Assembly (NCBI GenBank): GCA_030837305.1
Contig: JAUPKT010000392.1
Span: forward strand, 1 to 15,061
Direction of reading: 5' to 3'
Length of the DNA: 15,061 bases
Source: Thermodesulfobacteriota bacterium
GTDB taxonomy: Bacteria > Desulfobacterota > Desulfomonilia > Desulfomonilales > Desulfomonilaceae
The translations under genes were made by a program, and so were the position numbers. The notes below the pieces were generated by a model, which did no database searches, was not told the DNA's origin, and was given only the letters and a program-made list of their open reading frames with translations. Numbering within the stretch: the first letter of the stretch is position 1; each line of letters opens with the position of its first letter. Below are positions 1 through 7,140 of this stretch, piece after piece.

Positions 1-305
1 GTACTCTTTCCGATGCCCGGATCTCCAGCCACGAGGACAACGCTTCTCCGAACGAGTCCGCCTCCGAGGACTCGATTCAGCTCCCCTAGGCCCAGCGTCA
101 TCTTCTGTTGAGGCTCAGAAGAAATATCCGTGATGGGCAGCACAATACCGCCGTCGGCATCAATGAGGGACTTCGCCTGTGAGATTTCTCGCGTAATTCT
201 AGTCTCAACAACTGAGTTCCAGGCGCCACATCCCTGGCATTTCCCCATCCATTTTGGGAATTGCTTCCCGCATTCCTGACATACGAATAGAGTTTCCGTT
301 TTCAA
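1..305 (-). CDS. radA: DNA repair protein RadA, N-terminal part (3' end off the window)
   Basis: RadA (Sms) is a RecA-like ATPase that helps process recombination intermediates during DNA repair. The visible 101 codons show a Cys4 zinc finger (C9-x2-C12, C23-x2-C26, in the family-typical context CQECGKQFPKWMGKC) and, near residues 94-101, the Walker A motif GDPGIGKS, at which the window ends. The family is usually about 450 residues, so about three quarters is missing to the left. I chose the TTG at 303-305 because GAGG lies 8 nt upstream and the product then begins LKTETLFVCQECG, which fits the family; an in-frame GTG at 312-314 abuts the same GAGG and has no room for ribosome binding. The gene diverges from the radical SAM gene to its right, with 72 bp between starts. 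Identification is secure; the start is likely. Confidence 0.93.
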   Translation of the reverse strand, partial: MKTETLFVCQECGKQFPKWMGKCQGCGAWNSVVETRITREISQAKSLIDADGGIVLPITDISSEPQQKMTLGLGELNRVLGGGLVRRSVVLVAGDPGIGKS

Positions 306-342
306 AGGGTGCACCCTCGTGTCAATCCATTGCCGTCTCTTC

Positions 343-371
343 TTACCACGGCGAAACAACCATGGTATTAT
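343..371 (+). promoter_or_regulatory. Possible sigma-70-type promoter for the radical SAM gene
   Basis: TTACCA (343-348) and TATTAT (366-371) are separated by 17 bp, matching the -35 and -10 consensus at 4/6 and 5/6 positions. The predicted transcription start falls about 7 nt after the -10 box, right at the ATG at 378, so the message could be leaderless. No ribosome binding site is visible ahead of that ATG. This is a pattern match only. Confidence 0.4.
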
Positions 372-377
372 GTGTCA

Positions 378-1328
378 ATGAATACGTCTGTGCCTCGTTA
401 TCGAACCTTGTCAGCCTGGCTCAAGGGTTTCTTCGGTGAACCAGTATGGAAAATTTCCATCGACGCAGGTCTTGGTTGTCCAAATCGCAACCCGGCTTTA
501 GGTTTGGAAGGCTGCATTTTTTGTAATCCGAACGGCTCCGGCACCGGGGCATTATCTCAAGGACTCTCTGTAGCACAGCAAATTGATCAGGGAATAACTT
601 TTCTTCGACAACGATATGGAACGAAGAAATTTATAGGATATTTCCAATCATTTACCAATACGTATGGTTCTCTAAAACAGCTTCAAACTCTTTACCGAGA
701 AGCACTGTGTAGACCCGAGGTGGTGGCATTGGCCATAGGCACCAGACCGGACTGTGTCACCGACGAGACGTTGGATCTCCTCCGGGAACTCTCCAAAGAT
801 CGGTTCTTGTGGATAGAATACGGTTTGCAGTCAATTCATGACCACACGCTCAACATCATACGCAGAGGTCATACAGCCCATGATTTCTTCGACGCCGTGA
901 ATCGAACCAAGGTACGAGGCATCCCTGTTGTGGCCCACCTCATCCTGGGACTGCCGGGGGAAACCATAGAAGACATGGTGGCGACGGCACGGGCTGTGGC
1001 CAACGAACGAATCCAAGGTGTAAAGCTTCATCCTCTGTACATAATTCAGGGAACGGAACTAGCGAGAATGTATGCCCGGGGAGAATATACGCCGCTCACA
1101 GAAGAAAATTGTATTGATGCAATCCTTGCAGTTCTCAAGGTGCTGCCCCCCGAAATGGTAATACATCGCATTACTTCCGATCCACATCCGCACGAACTTG
1201 TAGCCCCAACGTGGATGCTGGACCGGCGGCAGACGAGAAGAAACCTAATGGAAGCAATGGAGCGCGTGGGTTTGGAGCAGGGGAGCCTTTTTGATGGGAA
1301 ATGCTCCGAAGCTGAGAAGTGCGTGTGA
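378..1328 (+). CDS. Radical SAM protein, TIGR01212/YhcC family
   Basis: This 316-residue protein belongs to the Elp3-like radical SAM group typified by E. coli YhcC. Its [4Fe-4S]-binding cysteines are C34, C46 and C49 in the pattern C-x11-C-x2-C, within CPNRN...GCIFC, the spacing characteristic of the family rather than the usual C-x3-C-x2-C. Other family landmarks are KISIDAG just before the first Cys, YFQSFTNTY, ALAIGTRPDCV, WIEYGLQS, and LILGLPGET. The substrate of this family is not firmly established; a role in tRNA or rRNA modification has been suggested. The frame is open from 309, but that region overlaps the radA leader and encodes nothing family-like, so ATG 378 is chosen; an in-frame GTG at 372 is possible. 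It converges on the dodecin-like gene with a 46-bp gap. Confidence 0.9.
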   Translation: MNTSVPRYRTLSAWLKGFFGEPVWKISIDAGLGCPNRNPALGLEGCIFCNPNGSGTGALSQGLSVAQQIDQGITFLRQRYGTKKFIGYFQSFTNTYGSLKQLQTLYREALCRPEVVALAIGTRPDCVTDETLDLLRELSKDRFLWIEYGLQSIHDHTLNIIRRGHTAHDFFDAVNRTKVRGIPVVAHLILGLPGETIEDMVATARAVANERIQGVKLHPLYIIQGTELARMYARGEYTPLTEENCIDAILAVLKVLPPEMVIHRITSDPHPHELVAPTWMLDRRQTRRNLMEAMERVGLEQGSLFDGKCSEAEKCV

Positions 1329-1374
1329 TGGGAAGGCAACGGGGAAAAAACAATATGAATTGGTTGCAAAACGC

Positions 1375-1584
1375 TTATTCCAATACGAAAATGACCTCGG
1401 CTCTGACGCGATATTCCTGAATTGTTCCACTTTCACACATGATGCTCATATCGATGATTCTTAAGCCTGTGATGTTCCGAAGTGTTTTGTTAGCTCGATC
1501 AAAAGCCAAAGTTACGGCTTCTTCGAAGCTATTTGGAGAGCCTGCTATGACCTCTGTGACTCTAGCTACTCTTCCTATTGCCAT
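1375..1584 (-). CDS. Dodecin-like small flavoprotein (divergent flavin site)
   Basis: This 69-residue protein fits the dodecin family (PF07311), small beta-alpha-beta-beta proteins that assemble into hollow dodecamers storing or buffering flavins. Landmarks are the N-terminal strand ending VTEVIAGSPNSFEEA, a helix with AFDRANKTLRNI, and two closing strands with the typical EYRVRAEVIFVLE end. Compared by eye with Halobacterium salinarum dodecin, the flavin-stacking Trp (W36 there) is Gly40 here and the flavin-contacting Gln (Q55) is Arg59, while the Asp after the first strand is kept (D45). ATG 1584 is chosen because AGGAGG lies 8 nt upstream (1593-1598), a near-ideal site; the frame stays open further upstream but without family sequence. 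The gene lies 105 bp downstream of the pseudouridine synthase gene and seems to have its own promoter. Whether it binds flavin is uncertain. Confidence 0.85.
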   Translation of the reverse strand: MAIGRVARVTEVIAGSPNSFEEAVTLAFDRANKTLRNITGLRIIDMSIMCESGTIQEYRVRAEVIFVLE

Positions 1585-1621
1585 AAGAGTATCCTCCTGT
1601 CCCGTTGCCTCACGCCATCTC

Positions 1622-1650
1622 AGACTAGAATATAAGCCTCGCCTTGTCAA
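1622..1650 (-). promoter_or_regulatory. Possible promoter for the dodecin-like gene
   Basis: On the minus strand a perfect TTGACA (1650-1645) is followed after 17 bp by TAGTCT (1627-1622), a weak -10 box. The predicted start near 1615 gives a leader of about 30 nt carrying the AGGAGG at 1598-1593. The geometry is good, the -10 box only 3/6. It suggests the small gene can be transcribed independently of the upstream pseudouridine synthase gene. Confidence 0.45.
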
Positions 1651-1659
1651 CTTCGAGTC

Positions 1660-1694
1660 CCTGATCAACGGCCTTTCCAAGGCCTTGGATCAGG
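1660..1694. other. Interrupted hairpin at the end of the pseudouridine synthase gene
   Basis: Outer arms CCTGATC (1660-1666) and GATCAGG (1688-1694) and inner arms GGCCTT (1670-1675) and AAGGCC (1679-1684) can form a hairpin with a small internal loop and a 3-nt apical loop. It includes the stop codon of the pseudouridine synthase gene (1690-1692). Neither side carries a U-tract, so a standard intrinsic terminator is unlikely; an mRNA-stabilising or processing structure is possible. Confidence 0.4.
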
Positions 1695-2427
1695 CTCCCC
1701 TGACCGTCAAGGCCAAGAGCCTCTCCGTTTCCGATTCCTTCAGGGGCCGCCATGCACCAACAGGGAGATCTCCCAACACAATGGGACCAAAAGAAATCCT
1801 CCGAATTTTTCTCACCGGGTGGCCTATGCGGAAAAAGATTCTCTTAATTTCGTTCTTTTTGCCTTCATAAAGGGTGAGTCTCAGCCAAGTAGTCGTTGAT
1901 TGGACCTTCATCATCTTCCACTCAACTTCCCCTAAACGATCTCCTTCTCCCAAAACCATCCCCCTTCTTATGCGCCCCAAGTCCTGGACATCGGGGACGC
2001 CCCGAACTTTAACCAAATAGATTCGAGGAATCCTGAAAGAAGGGTGGCTTAATCTGTGAGCCGCCTCACCGTCATTGGTCAATATCATGAGTCCTTCCGC
2101 ATCGAAGTCCAGACGCCCAACGCTGAAAAGCGGCTTGCTAATCTGCCGAATGAGATCTCCCAAGGATGGGCGTCCTTGCGGGTCCTTCATGGTGGAGACC
2201 ACGAATCTCGGTTTGTTGAATGCATAATAGCGACTCTGGTCATCTCTCCAACGCAACAGTTTGTCGTCCACTTTTATGTGGTCTTTGTGAGGGTCCGCTT
2301 GCTCGTTGGGACTCTCTACCATGCGGCCATTGATGGTCACACGACCTTCTTTGATCAATTGTTCAGCCCCTCTTCGGGAGGCCAAGCCCGCGTTGCGCAG
2401 TATCAACTGGATCTTTTCTTGTGCCAT
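1690..2427 (-). CDS. Pseudouridine synthase, RsuA/RluB/E/F family
   Basis: This enzyme isomerises a specific uridine in ribosomal RNA to pseudouridine. Residues about 1-55 form an S4 RNA-binding domain (IQLILRNAGLASRRGAEQLI, then VTINGRMV). The catalytic domain follows, with YAFNKPRFVV and the signature GRLDFDAEGLMILTNDG, whose Asp107 is the catalytic nucleophile; a KKNEIKRIF segment near the C-terminus is also typical. At 245 residues it is close to RluB/RsuA-like proteins; the sequence alone does not fix the target base, though RluB-like activity on 23S rRNA is the usual assignment. I prefer ATG 2427, which puts the S4 domain at the N-terminus as in relatives; ATG 2445 (GGGAG directly adjacent) would add six residues. 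It diverges from ftsH and its stop lies inside a hairpin. Confidence 0.9.
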   Translation of the reverse strand: MAQEKIQLILRNAGLASRRGAEQLIKEGRVTINGRMVESPNEQADPHKDHIKVDDKLLRWRDDQSRYYAFNKPRFVVSTMKDPQGRPSLGDLIRQISKPLFSVGRLDFDAEGLMILTNDGEAAHRLSHPSFRIPRIYLVKVRGVPDVQDLGRIRRGMVLGEGDRLGEVEWKMMKVQSTTTWLRLTLYEGKKNEIKRIFFRIGHPVRKIRRISFGPIVLGDLPVGAWRPLKESETERLLALTVRGA

Positions 2428-2511
2428 GTTCCTAAAAGCTGCCATCTCCCGTAGAAATTGATCACAGCCTCACACATCTGTTCGGAAAAACCCTCTCACA
2501 AATGCGGGCTG

Positions 2512-2542
2512 CTTGACAACAGTCCAAATATAACCCATTTTA
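2512..2542 (+). promoter_or_regulatory. Heat-shock (sigma-32)-like promoter ahead of ftsH
   Basis: CTTGACA (2512-2518) and CCCATTTTA (2534-2542) resemble the sigma-32 boxes CTTGAA and CCCCATnT, with a 14-15 bp spacer as that factor prefers. A sigma-70 reading would need the same TTGACA with a poor -10 (CATTTT at 17 bp). FtsH is a known member of the heat-shock regulon in E. coli, so the placement makes sense. The predicted leader is about 75-80 nt. No expression evidence is available from sequence. Confidence 0.5.
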
Positions 2543-2613
2543 CGGTGAGGGAAAGCACAACCTGCACCATATTGAAAGCCTTTCCGGAACGGCCGGCAAA
2601 ACAGCTTTTTCTT

Positions 2614-2618
2614 GGGAG
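2614..2618 (+). promoter_or_regulatory. Ribosome binding site that decides the ftsH start
   Basis: GGGAG lies 6 nt before TTG 2625 and only 3 nt before the adjacent in-frame TTG 2622. The spacing, and the product start NNIYKNL that matches FtsH N-termini, favour TTG 2625. Confidence 0.6.
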
Positions 2619-2624
2619 ATATTG

Positions 2625-4541
2625 TTGAACAATATTTATAAGAATTTGGGCCTGTGGTTAGCTATATGCTTGGTCATGATTTTCCTGTTCCATCTCTTTA
2701 ACCAGACCAAGGCACCTCAGAGGGAAATAAGCTACAGTCAGTTTCGCCAGGAAGTCGAACAAGGTGCAATTAAAGCAGTGGTTCTCCAGGGGAACCGTGT
2801 CAAGGGAAGCTACGTAGACGGTACGGGAAATTTCAGGACCCTTGCGCCCCATGATACCGATCTCGTGTCTTCTTTGATGAAACACAAAGTGGATATACAG
2901 GTCTTCCCGGAAGACGATAACCCTTGGTATCTCACTGCACTCATTTCTTGGCTGCCCATGATATTTCTCGTGGCCATTTTTGTTTTCTTCATGAGGCAGA
3001 TGCAGGCCGGCGGCGGGAAGGCGATGAGCTTTGGCAAGAGTAAAGCCCGGCTCATTTCAGAGTCCCAAAACAAGGTGACCTTCCAAGACGTTGCGGGTGT
3101 CGAAGAAGCAAAGGAAGAGCTTGCGGAAGTGATAGAGTTTCTGCGAGACCCCAAGAAGTTCACTCGCTTGGGGGGCAAAATCCCCAAAGGTGTCTTGTTG
3201 ATGGGAAGCCCGGGAACAGGCAAGACCTTGCTTGCCAAGGCGGTAGCCGGGGAAGCCTCGGTCCCGTTTTTCTCAATATCCGGATCTGATTTTGTTGAGA
3301 TGTTCGTCGGCGTTGGTGCATCACGCGTGAGAGATCTGTTTATTCAGGGCAAGAAAAATGCTCCGTGTATCATTTTCATTGATGAAATAGACGCAGTGGG
3401 AAGACATCGAGGTGCGGGCCTGGGAGGGGGGCATGATGAACGCGAACAGACCCTCAATCAATTGCTCGTGGAAATGGATGGATTCGAAACCAACGAGGGC
3501 GTCATACTCATCAGTGCTACGAACAGACCCGACGTACTTGACCCAGCTCTTTTGAGACCGGGGCGTTTCGATCGTCAAGTTATTGTGCCGCCACCGGATA
3601 TTCGAGGACGGACGGCCATATTAAAAGTCCACACCAAGAAAGTTCCCATGGCCATGGACGTTGACATGGAAACCATAAGCCGAGGAACTCCTGGGTTCTC
3701 CGGCGCCGATCTGGCCAACCTAGTCAACGAAGCCGCACTGAATGCGGCACGCCTGAGCAAAAACGAAATCGACATGCAGGATTTCGAATTTGCCAAAGAT
3801 AAAGTTCTTATGGGGGGGGAACGCCGAAGCCTGGTAATCAGTCTCGAGGAAAGACGCAATACTGCGTTTCACGAGGCAGGCCATACCTTTGTCGCTCGCA
3901 TGATGCCGGGTACTGATCCAATTCACAAAGTCACAATCATACCACGCGGAAGAGCCCTGGGAGTCACCCAGCAACTGCCTCTTGATGATCGGCATACCTA
4001 TTCGAAAGATTACCTTCTCGCTCAGATAGCTGTCCTGATGGGCGGGCGCGCAGCGGAAGAGGTTTTCTTGGACCACATGACCACCGGTGCAGGAAACGAC
4101 ATTCAGAGAGCCACGGAACTTGCTCGAAAGATGGTCTGTGAATGGGGTATGAGCGAAACCATGGGCCCGCTTGCGTTTGGCCAAAAAGAAGAGCAAATTT
4201 TTCTCGGCAAGGAGTTTGCCCGCCATCGTGACTACTCTGAACAGACCGCCATCGATGTTGATCATGAGATCAGGAGAATTGTGACCGAGAAATACGCAAA
4301 GGCTCGGGAGATAATCGAACAGAACCGAGAAATTGTTGCGAGAATAGCTGAGGCACTCTTGGAACGAGAGACGCTCGATGCTGCCGAAATCATTGCCCTG
4401 GCGGAGGGACGGGACCTACCGGAAAAGGTAGAACCGGAAAAGAAACCGGCAGATAAGAGAACACCTGACAGTGAACCTGGCGACAGCGGCGATCAGGTGG
4501 TGCATCCCGCACCGGGGACCCCCAATCCCGAAAAGATTTGA
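2625..4541 (+). CDS. ftsH: ATP-dependent zinc metalloprotease FtsH
   Basis: FtsH is a membrane-anchored hexameric AAA+ protease that degrades misfolded membrane proteins and short-lived regulators. The 638-residue product has the full family layout: transmembrane segment 1 (about 8-26), a periplasmic domain, transmembrane segment 2 (about 102-123), Walker A GSPGTGKT (about 194-201), pore motif MFVGVG (about 226), Walker B IIFIDEID (about 249-256), second region of homology [19 protein letters not shown] (about 300-318), zinc-binding HEAGH (about 416-420) and a third zinc ligand Asp at about 492 in GNDIQRA. Walker A has Ser where most FtsH proteins have Pro (GPPGTGKT). The last 40 residues are a charged, Pro-rich tail. 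Start TTG 2625 is set by spacing to GGGAG. It heads a run with folP and acpS, a commonly seen neighbourhood, and may be heat-inducible. Confidence 0.98.
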   Translation: MNNIYKNLGLWLAICLVMIFLFHLFNQTKAPQREISYSQFRQEVEQGAIKAVVLQGNRVKGSYVDGTGNFRTLAPHDTDLVSSLMKHKVDIQVFPEDDNPWYLTALISWLPMIFLVAIFVFFMRQMQAGGGKAMSFGKSKARLISESQNKVTFQDVAGVEEAKEELAEVIEFLRDPKKFTRLGGKIPKGVLLMGSPGTGKTLLAKAVAGEASVPFFSISGSDFVEMFVGVGASRVRDLFIQGKKNAPCIIFIDEIDAVGRHRGAGLGGGHDEREQTLNQLLVEMDGFETNEGVILISATNRPDVLDPALLRPGRFDRQVIVPPPDIRGRTAILKVHTKKVPMAMDVDMETISRGTPGFSGADLANLVNEAALNAARLSKNEIDMQDFEFAKDKVLMGGERRSLVISLEERRNTAFHEAGHTFVARMMPGTDPIHKVTIIPRGRALGVTQQLPLDDRHTYSKDYLLAQIAVLMGGRAAEEVFLDHMTTGAGNDIQRATELARKMVCEWGMSETMGPLAFGQKEEQIFLGKEFARHRDYSEQTAIDVDHEIRRIVTEKYAKAREIIEQNREIVARIAEALLERETLDAAEIIALAEGRDLPEKVEPEKKPADKRTPDSEPGDSGDQVVHPAPGTPNPEKI

Positions 4542-4622
4542 AGCCATAGCCGTTGGTCACTTCAAATTGGTATGTGACTCATCCAAGAGGAAAACTTTCA
4601 GACTCTGTGTGGCCAGACTCGC

Positions 4623-5483
4623 ATGAAAGCGTTTAGCGAAACCAACGCAGCGAAAATCCTGTATTCCCGAAACCGAACTCTCGTTATGGGGGTGATAAAC
4701 GTCACCCCCGACTCTTTTTCCGATGGGGGTAAACACCTGGAACCGGAGGTGGCTGTAGCCTCGGGTTTGCGAATGATCGAACAAGGAGCCGATATCGTTG
4801 ACGTGGGTGGGGAATCCACGAGACCGGGTTCAGCACCCATTGGTCTCCAAGAAGAACTGCGTAGAGTCCTTCCGGTCATAGAAGGGATTTGCTCTGCACG
4901 GTCCGATGCGGTGGTGTCCATAGATACCCGTCGCAGCAAAGTCGCATCAGCAGCCCTAGAGATAGGTGCATCCATCGTGAATGATGTAGCGGGGTTTAGG
5001 GACGATCCTCGATCCCTCGATGTGGCTCAAGAGGCAGGAGCGGCAGTCGTCGTCATGCACATGCTGGGGCAACCCAACACCATGCAACAGGAAATACAGT
5101 ACCACTCCTTTCCTGATGACATCTACGCATTCTTCAGGGAACGTATTGAATTTGCCGAAAATAAGGGCATACCCCCCGAAAATATTGTCATAGATCCCGG
5201 CATAGGATTTGGAAAGACCTTCGATCAAAACCTTGTCTTGATCAATCGCATGGACTTTTTCAAATCCCTGGGCAAGCCTATTTTATCCGGTCCCTCTCGC
5301 AAGTCTTTCCTTGGTAAGATACTCGATCAACCTAGTCCTCACCTGAGAGATATAGGAACCCTTGGAGCAGTCGCAGCATCCATTATGCGGGGAGCATCCA
5401 TCGTACGGGTGCACGATGTCGTGCAGACCGTGGATGTTTGCAGAGTAGTGGACGCCATCGTCAGAGAGCGTGCAGAATTGTGA
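4623..5483 (+). CDS. folP: Dihydropteroate synthase
   Basis: This cytoplasmic enzyme joins 6-hydroxymethyl-7,8-dihydropterin pyrophosphate to p-aminobenzoate in folate synthesis and is the sulfonamide target. The 286-residue TIM-barrel protein shows the pterin- and pyrophosphate-binding motifs in order: NVTPDSFSDGG (26-36), GGESTRPG (62-69), SIDTRRS (99-105), NDVAG (120-124), MHMLGQP (145-151), DPGIGFGKT (191-199), GPSRKSFLG (223-231) and RVHDV (262-266). All expected catalytic and binding positions appear intact. It starts at ATG 4623, 81 bp after ftsH, with no good ribosome binding site, so translation may be weak or start recognition unusual. Its stop overlaps the acpS start in GTGA (5480-5483), implying translational coupling. 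Confidence 0.97.
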   Translation: MKAFSETNAAKILYSRNRTLVMGVINVTPDSFSDGGKHLEPEVAVASGLRMIEQGADIVDVGGESTRPGSAPIGLQEELRRVLPVIEGICSARSDAVVSIDTRRSKVASAALEIGASIVNDVAGFRDDPRSLDVAQEAGAAVVVMHMLGQPNTMQQEIQYHSFPDDIYAFFRERIEFAENKGIPPENIVIDPGIGFGKTFDQNLVLINRMDFFKSLGKPILSGPSRKSFLGKILDQPSPHLRDIGTLGAVAASIMRGASIVRVHDVVQTVDVCRVVDAIVRERAEL

Positions 5484-5893
5484 TTCTCGGCACCGGTATA
5501 GATATGGTTGAAGTGTCCCGCATGGAGCGCATACTGGAAGCCTCATGGGCCGATAGGTTTCTTGCCCGGGTTTTCTCACCCGAGGAAGTTGATGTGTGTT
5601 TGAGAAATGCCAGACCTTCGCAAGCTTTCTCTGCGCGATTTGCCGCAAAAGAAGCTCTCGCAAAAGCCTTGGGAACAGGGTTTTCCCAGGGTGTTAGCCC
5701 TTCCAATATTGTGGTCCGCGGGGGTGAGAGGCAACGACCTGCCATTGAGCTTTCCGGTTCTGCTTTGACTGAGGCTAAGTCAAGGGGTGTGTCCAGAATA
5801 CACGTTTCCCTATCTCATACTCCGACAACCGCCTGTGCTGTCGTTATTGTCGAAGCCTCTGATTGCGGACACAATAATTATCGTATCACCTGA
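5480..5893 (+). CDS. acpS: Holo-[acyl-carrier-protein] synthase
   Basis: AcpS transfers the 4'-phosphopantetheine arm of coenzyme A to apo-acyl carrier protein, activating fatty acid synthesis. The 137-residue product shows the two signatures of this family: GTGIDMVEVSRM with the Mg-binding Asp8, and SARFAAKEALAKALGTG with Glu58, which match the equivalent residues of E. coli AcpS (D9, E58). The C-terminal strand HVSLSHTPTTACAVVIVE is also typical. GTG 5480 is chosen because the product then starts VILGTGID, as relatives do, and because it overlaps the folP stop as GTGA. The 3' end converges with and overlaps the RlmI-type gene by 16 bp. The length is slightly above the usual 120-126 residues because of about ten extra residues at the C-terminus. 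Confidence 0.95.
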   Translation: MILGTGIDMVEVSRMERILEASWADRFLARVFSPEEVDVCLRNARPSQAFSARFAAKEALAKALGTGFSQGVSPSNIVVRGGERQRPAIELSGSALTEAKSRGVSRIHVSLSHTPTTACAVVIVEASDCGHNNYRIT

Positions 5894-7080
5894 ACAACAA
5901 GTACCTTCAGATAACGAGTTTCCGGCATAGCCGCCAATACCGGATGGTCAGGTCCTTGAGACCTGGTTTCCAGGAACCGGACATTCGTGCCCGCCTGTCT
6001 GGCCGCTGTCCGAATAACTTGTTCGAATGTTGAGGCATCGAGATGGTGCGAACACGAGCAAGTCACCAGAATACCCAAGTCTTCCAACTTTGTTAATGCT
6101 CGTCTGTTTACATCAATGTAGCCCTTCACTCCTTCTTTGATGTTGCTTCGATTCTTGATGAAGGATGGGGGATCAACGATTATCATTCCCCATGAGCGGG
6201 TTTGCTTCTTAAGAAAATCCACCACGGGTTCTCGCACACATTCCAGACGACCGGACAGGTTGTTCCGGCATGCGTCGGTCTCAGCTATCAACAAGGCGCT
6301 TCGAGATGTATCGACGGCCGTGGCTCCCCCTGCTCCTGCGGTCAATGCATGAAGGGACCAGGCAGCCGTGTAACAAAAGAGATCCAATACCTCCATTCCC
6401 GGCGAAACATAATGTTTCACCAAAGGCCGATTCCACTCTTGATCAAGGAATGCGCCTGTCTTTTGGCCCTCCACAACGTCTACGGAGAGTTCAAGTCCCC
6501 ATGAGTCCATCACAACATTTCCCGGGTGGCTACCAAAGCAAAGGCGTTTCTCCACAGGTATCTGCTCAAGTAACCGGTACGGAGAATCATTCCGCAAGAA
6601 TATGCTTTCAGGTGAAAGCTCTTCAGCCAGGGTATCGACCACATAGTCCATGAGACGGTCCATTCCAGCGGTGAAACTCTGACACACGAAGTGGTCTCCG
6701 TATCGATCAATTACAAGTCCCGGTAATCCATCGGACTCGCTGAACACCAATCGATAATACTTGGAATCCTTGAACACTACGGATCGCCAATGGGCTGCCC
6801 GGAGGATCCTTTCACGTACAAAACCTCCGTCGATGACTGCCTTTTTCCTGGACAACAATCGAGCAGTTATGAGACTCGACGGGTTGGTATAGACGATCCC
6901 CAAAAACTCACCTGTTACATCTTGGAGCTGATAAAGGCCCCCAGGTTCTAATTCTGCCACGGGCGGATGCCCTATTTCGTTGGAGAAGACCCAGCAGTGG
7001 CCTTCGCGGATCCGTCGATCTGCACGTTTCCTGAGCTTTATGAATGGTGTTTCCAAATCAGACCAACCTTGCGTTGACAT
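5878..7080 (-). CDS. rlmI: 23S rRNA (cytosine-C5) methyltransferase, RlmI family
   Basis: Members of this family methylate C5 of a cytosine in 23S rRNA (C1962 in E. coli) using S-adenosylmethionine. The 400-residue protein has an N-terminal PUA RNA-binding domain (about 12-85), a linker domain with FSESDGLPGLVIDRYGD (113-129), and a Rossmann methyltransferase domain with TGAFLDQEWNR (208-218), motif I around VLDLFCYTAAWS (231-242), motif IV IVDPPSF (301-307) and the catalytic Cys region CSCSHH (341-346). Motif I reads YTAAWS where YTGGFS is more common, a mild difference. ATG 7080 is used; no strong ribosome binding site precedes it, but a consensus -10 box lies just upstream. The exact target base is inferred from the family. 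It diverges from hemB and its 3' end overlaps acpS. Confidence 0.9.
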   Translation of the reverse strand: MSTQGWSDLETPFIKLRKRADRRIREGHCWVFSNEIGHPPVAELEPGGLYQLQDVTGEFLGIVYTNPSSLITARLLSRKKAVIDGGFVRERILRAAHWRSVVFKDSKYYRLVFSESDGLPGLVIDRYGDHFVCQSFTAGMDRLMDYVVDTLAEELSPESIFLRNDSPYRLLEQIPVEKRLCFGSHPGNVVMDSWGLELSVDVVEGQKTGAFLDQEWNRPLVKHYVSPGMEVLDLFCYTAAWSLHALTAGAGGATAVDTSRSALLIAETDACRNNLSGRLECVREPVVDFLKKQTRSWGMIIVDPPSFIKNRSNIKEGVKGYIDVNRRALTKLEDLGILVTCSCSHHLDASTFEQVIRTAARQAGTNVRFLETRSQGPDHPVLAAMPETRYLKVLVVQVIR

Positions 7081-7094
7081 GATAACTGCTGAGC

Positions 7095-7100
7095 ATTATA
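7095..7100 (-). promoter_or_regulatory. -10 box for the RlmI-type gene
   Basis: A perfect TATAAT on the minus strand lies 14 bp ahead of the ATG at 7080 in the 60-bp gap between this gene and hemB. No convincing -35 box is found 16-18 bp upstream, so the site rests on one element. The implied leader is very short. Confidence 0.35.
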
Positions 7101-7140
7101 TCTGATGCATCGACTCAAAATCCACCATCGGGGAACATAA

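Noticed and set aside
2056..2454. 132-codon open frame on the plus strand
   Set aside because: It lies antisense to the pseudouridine synthase gene, whose domains and catalytic motif are clear, and its own product resembles no family.
3720..4265. 181-codon open frame on the minus strand
   Set aside because: Entirely antisense to the FtsH protease domain; a shadow of its codon pattern.
4556..4578. GTCAC/GTGAC inverted repeat between ftsH and folP
   Set aside because: Five base pairs around a 13-nt loop is within chance and has no U-tract.
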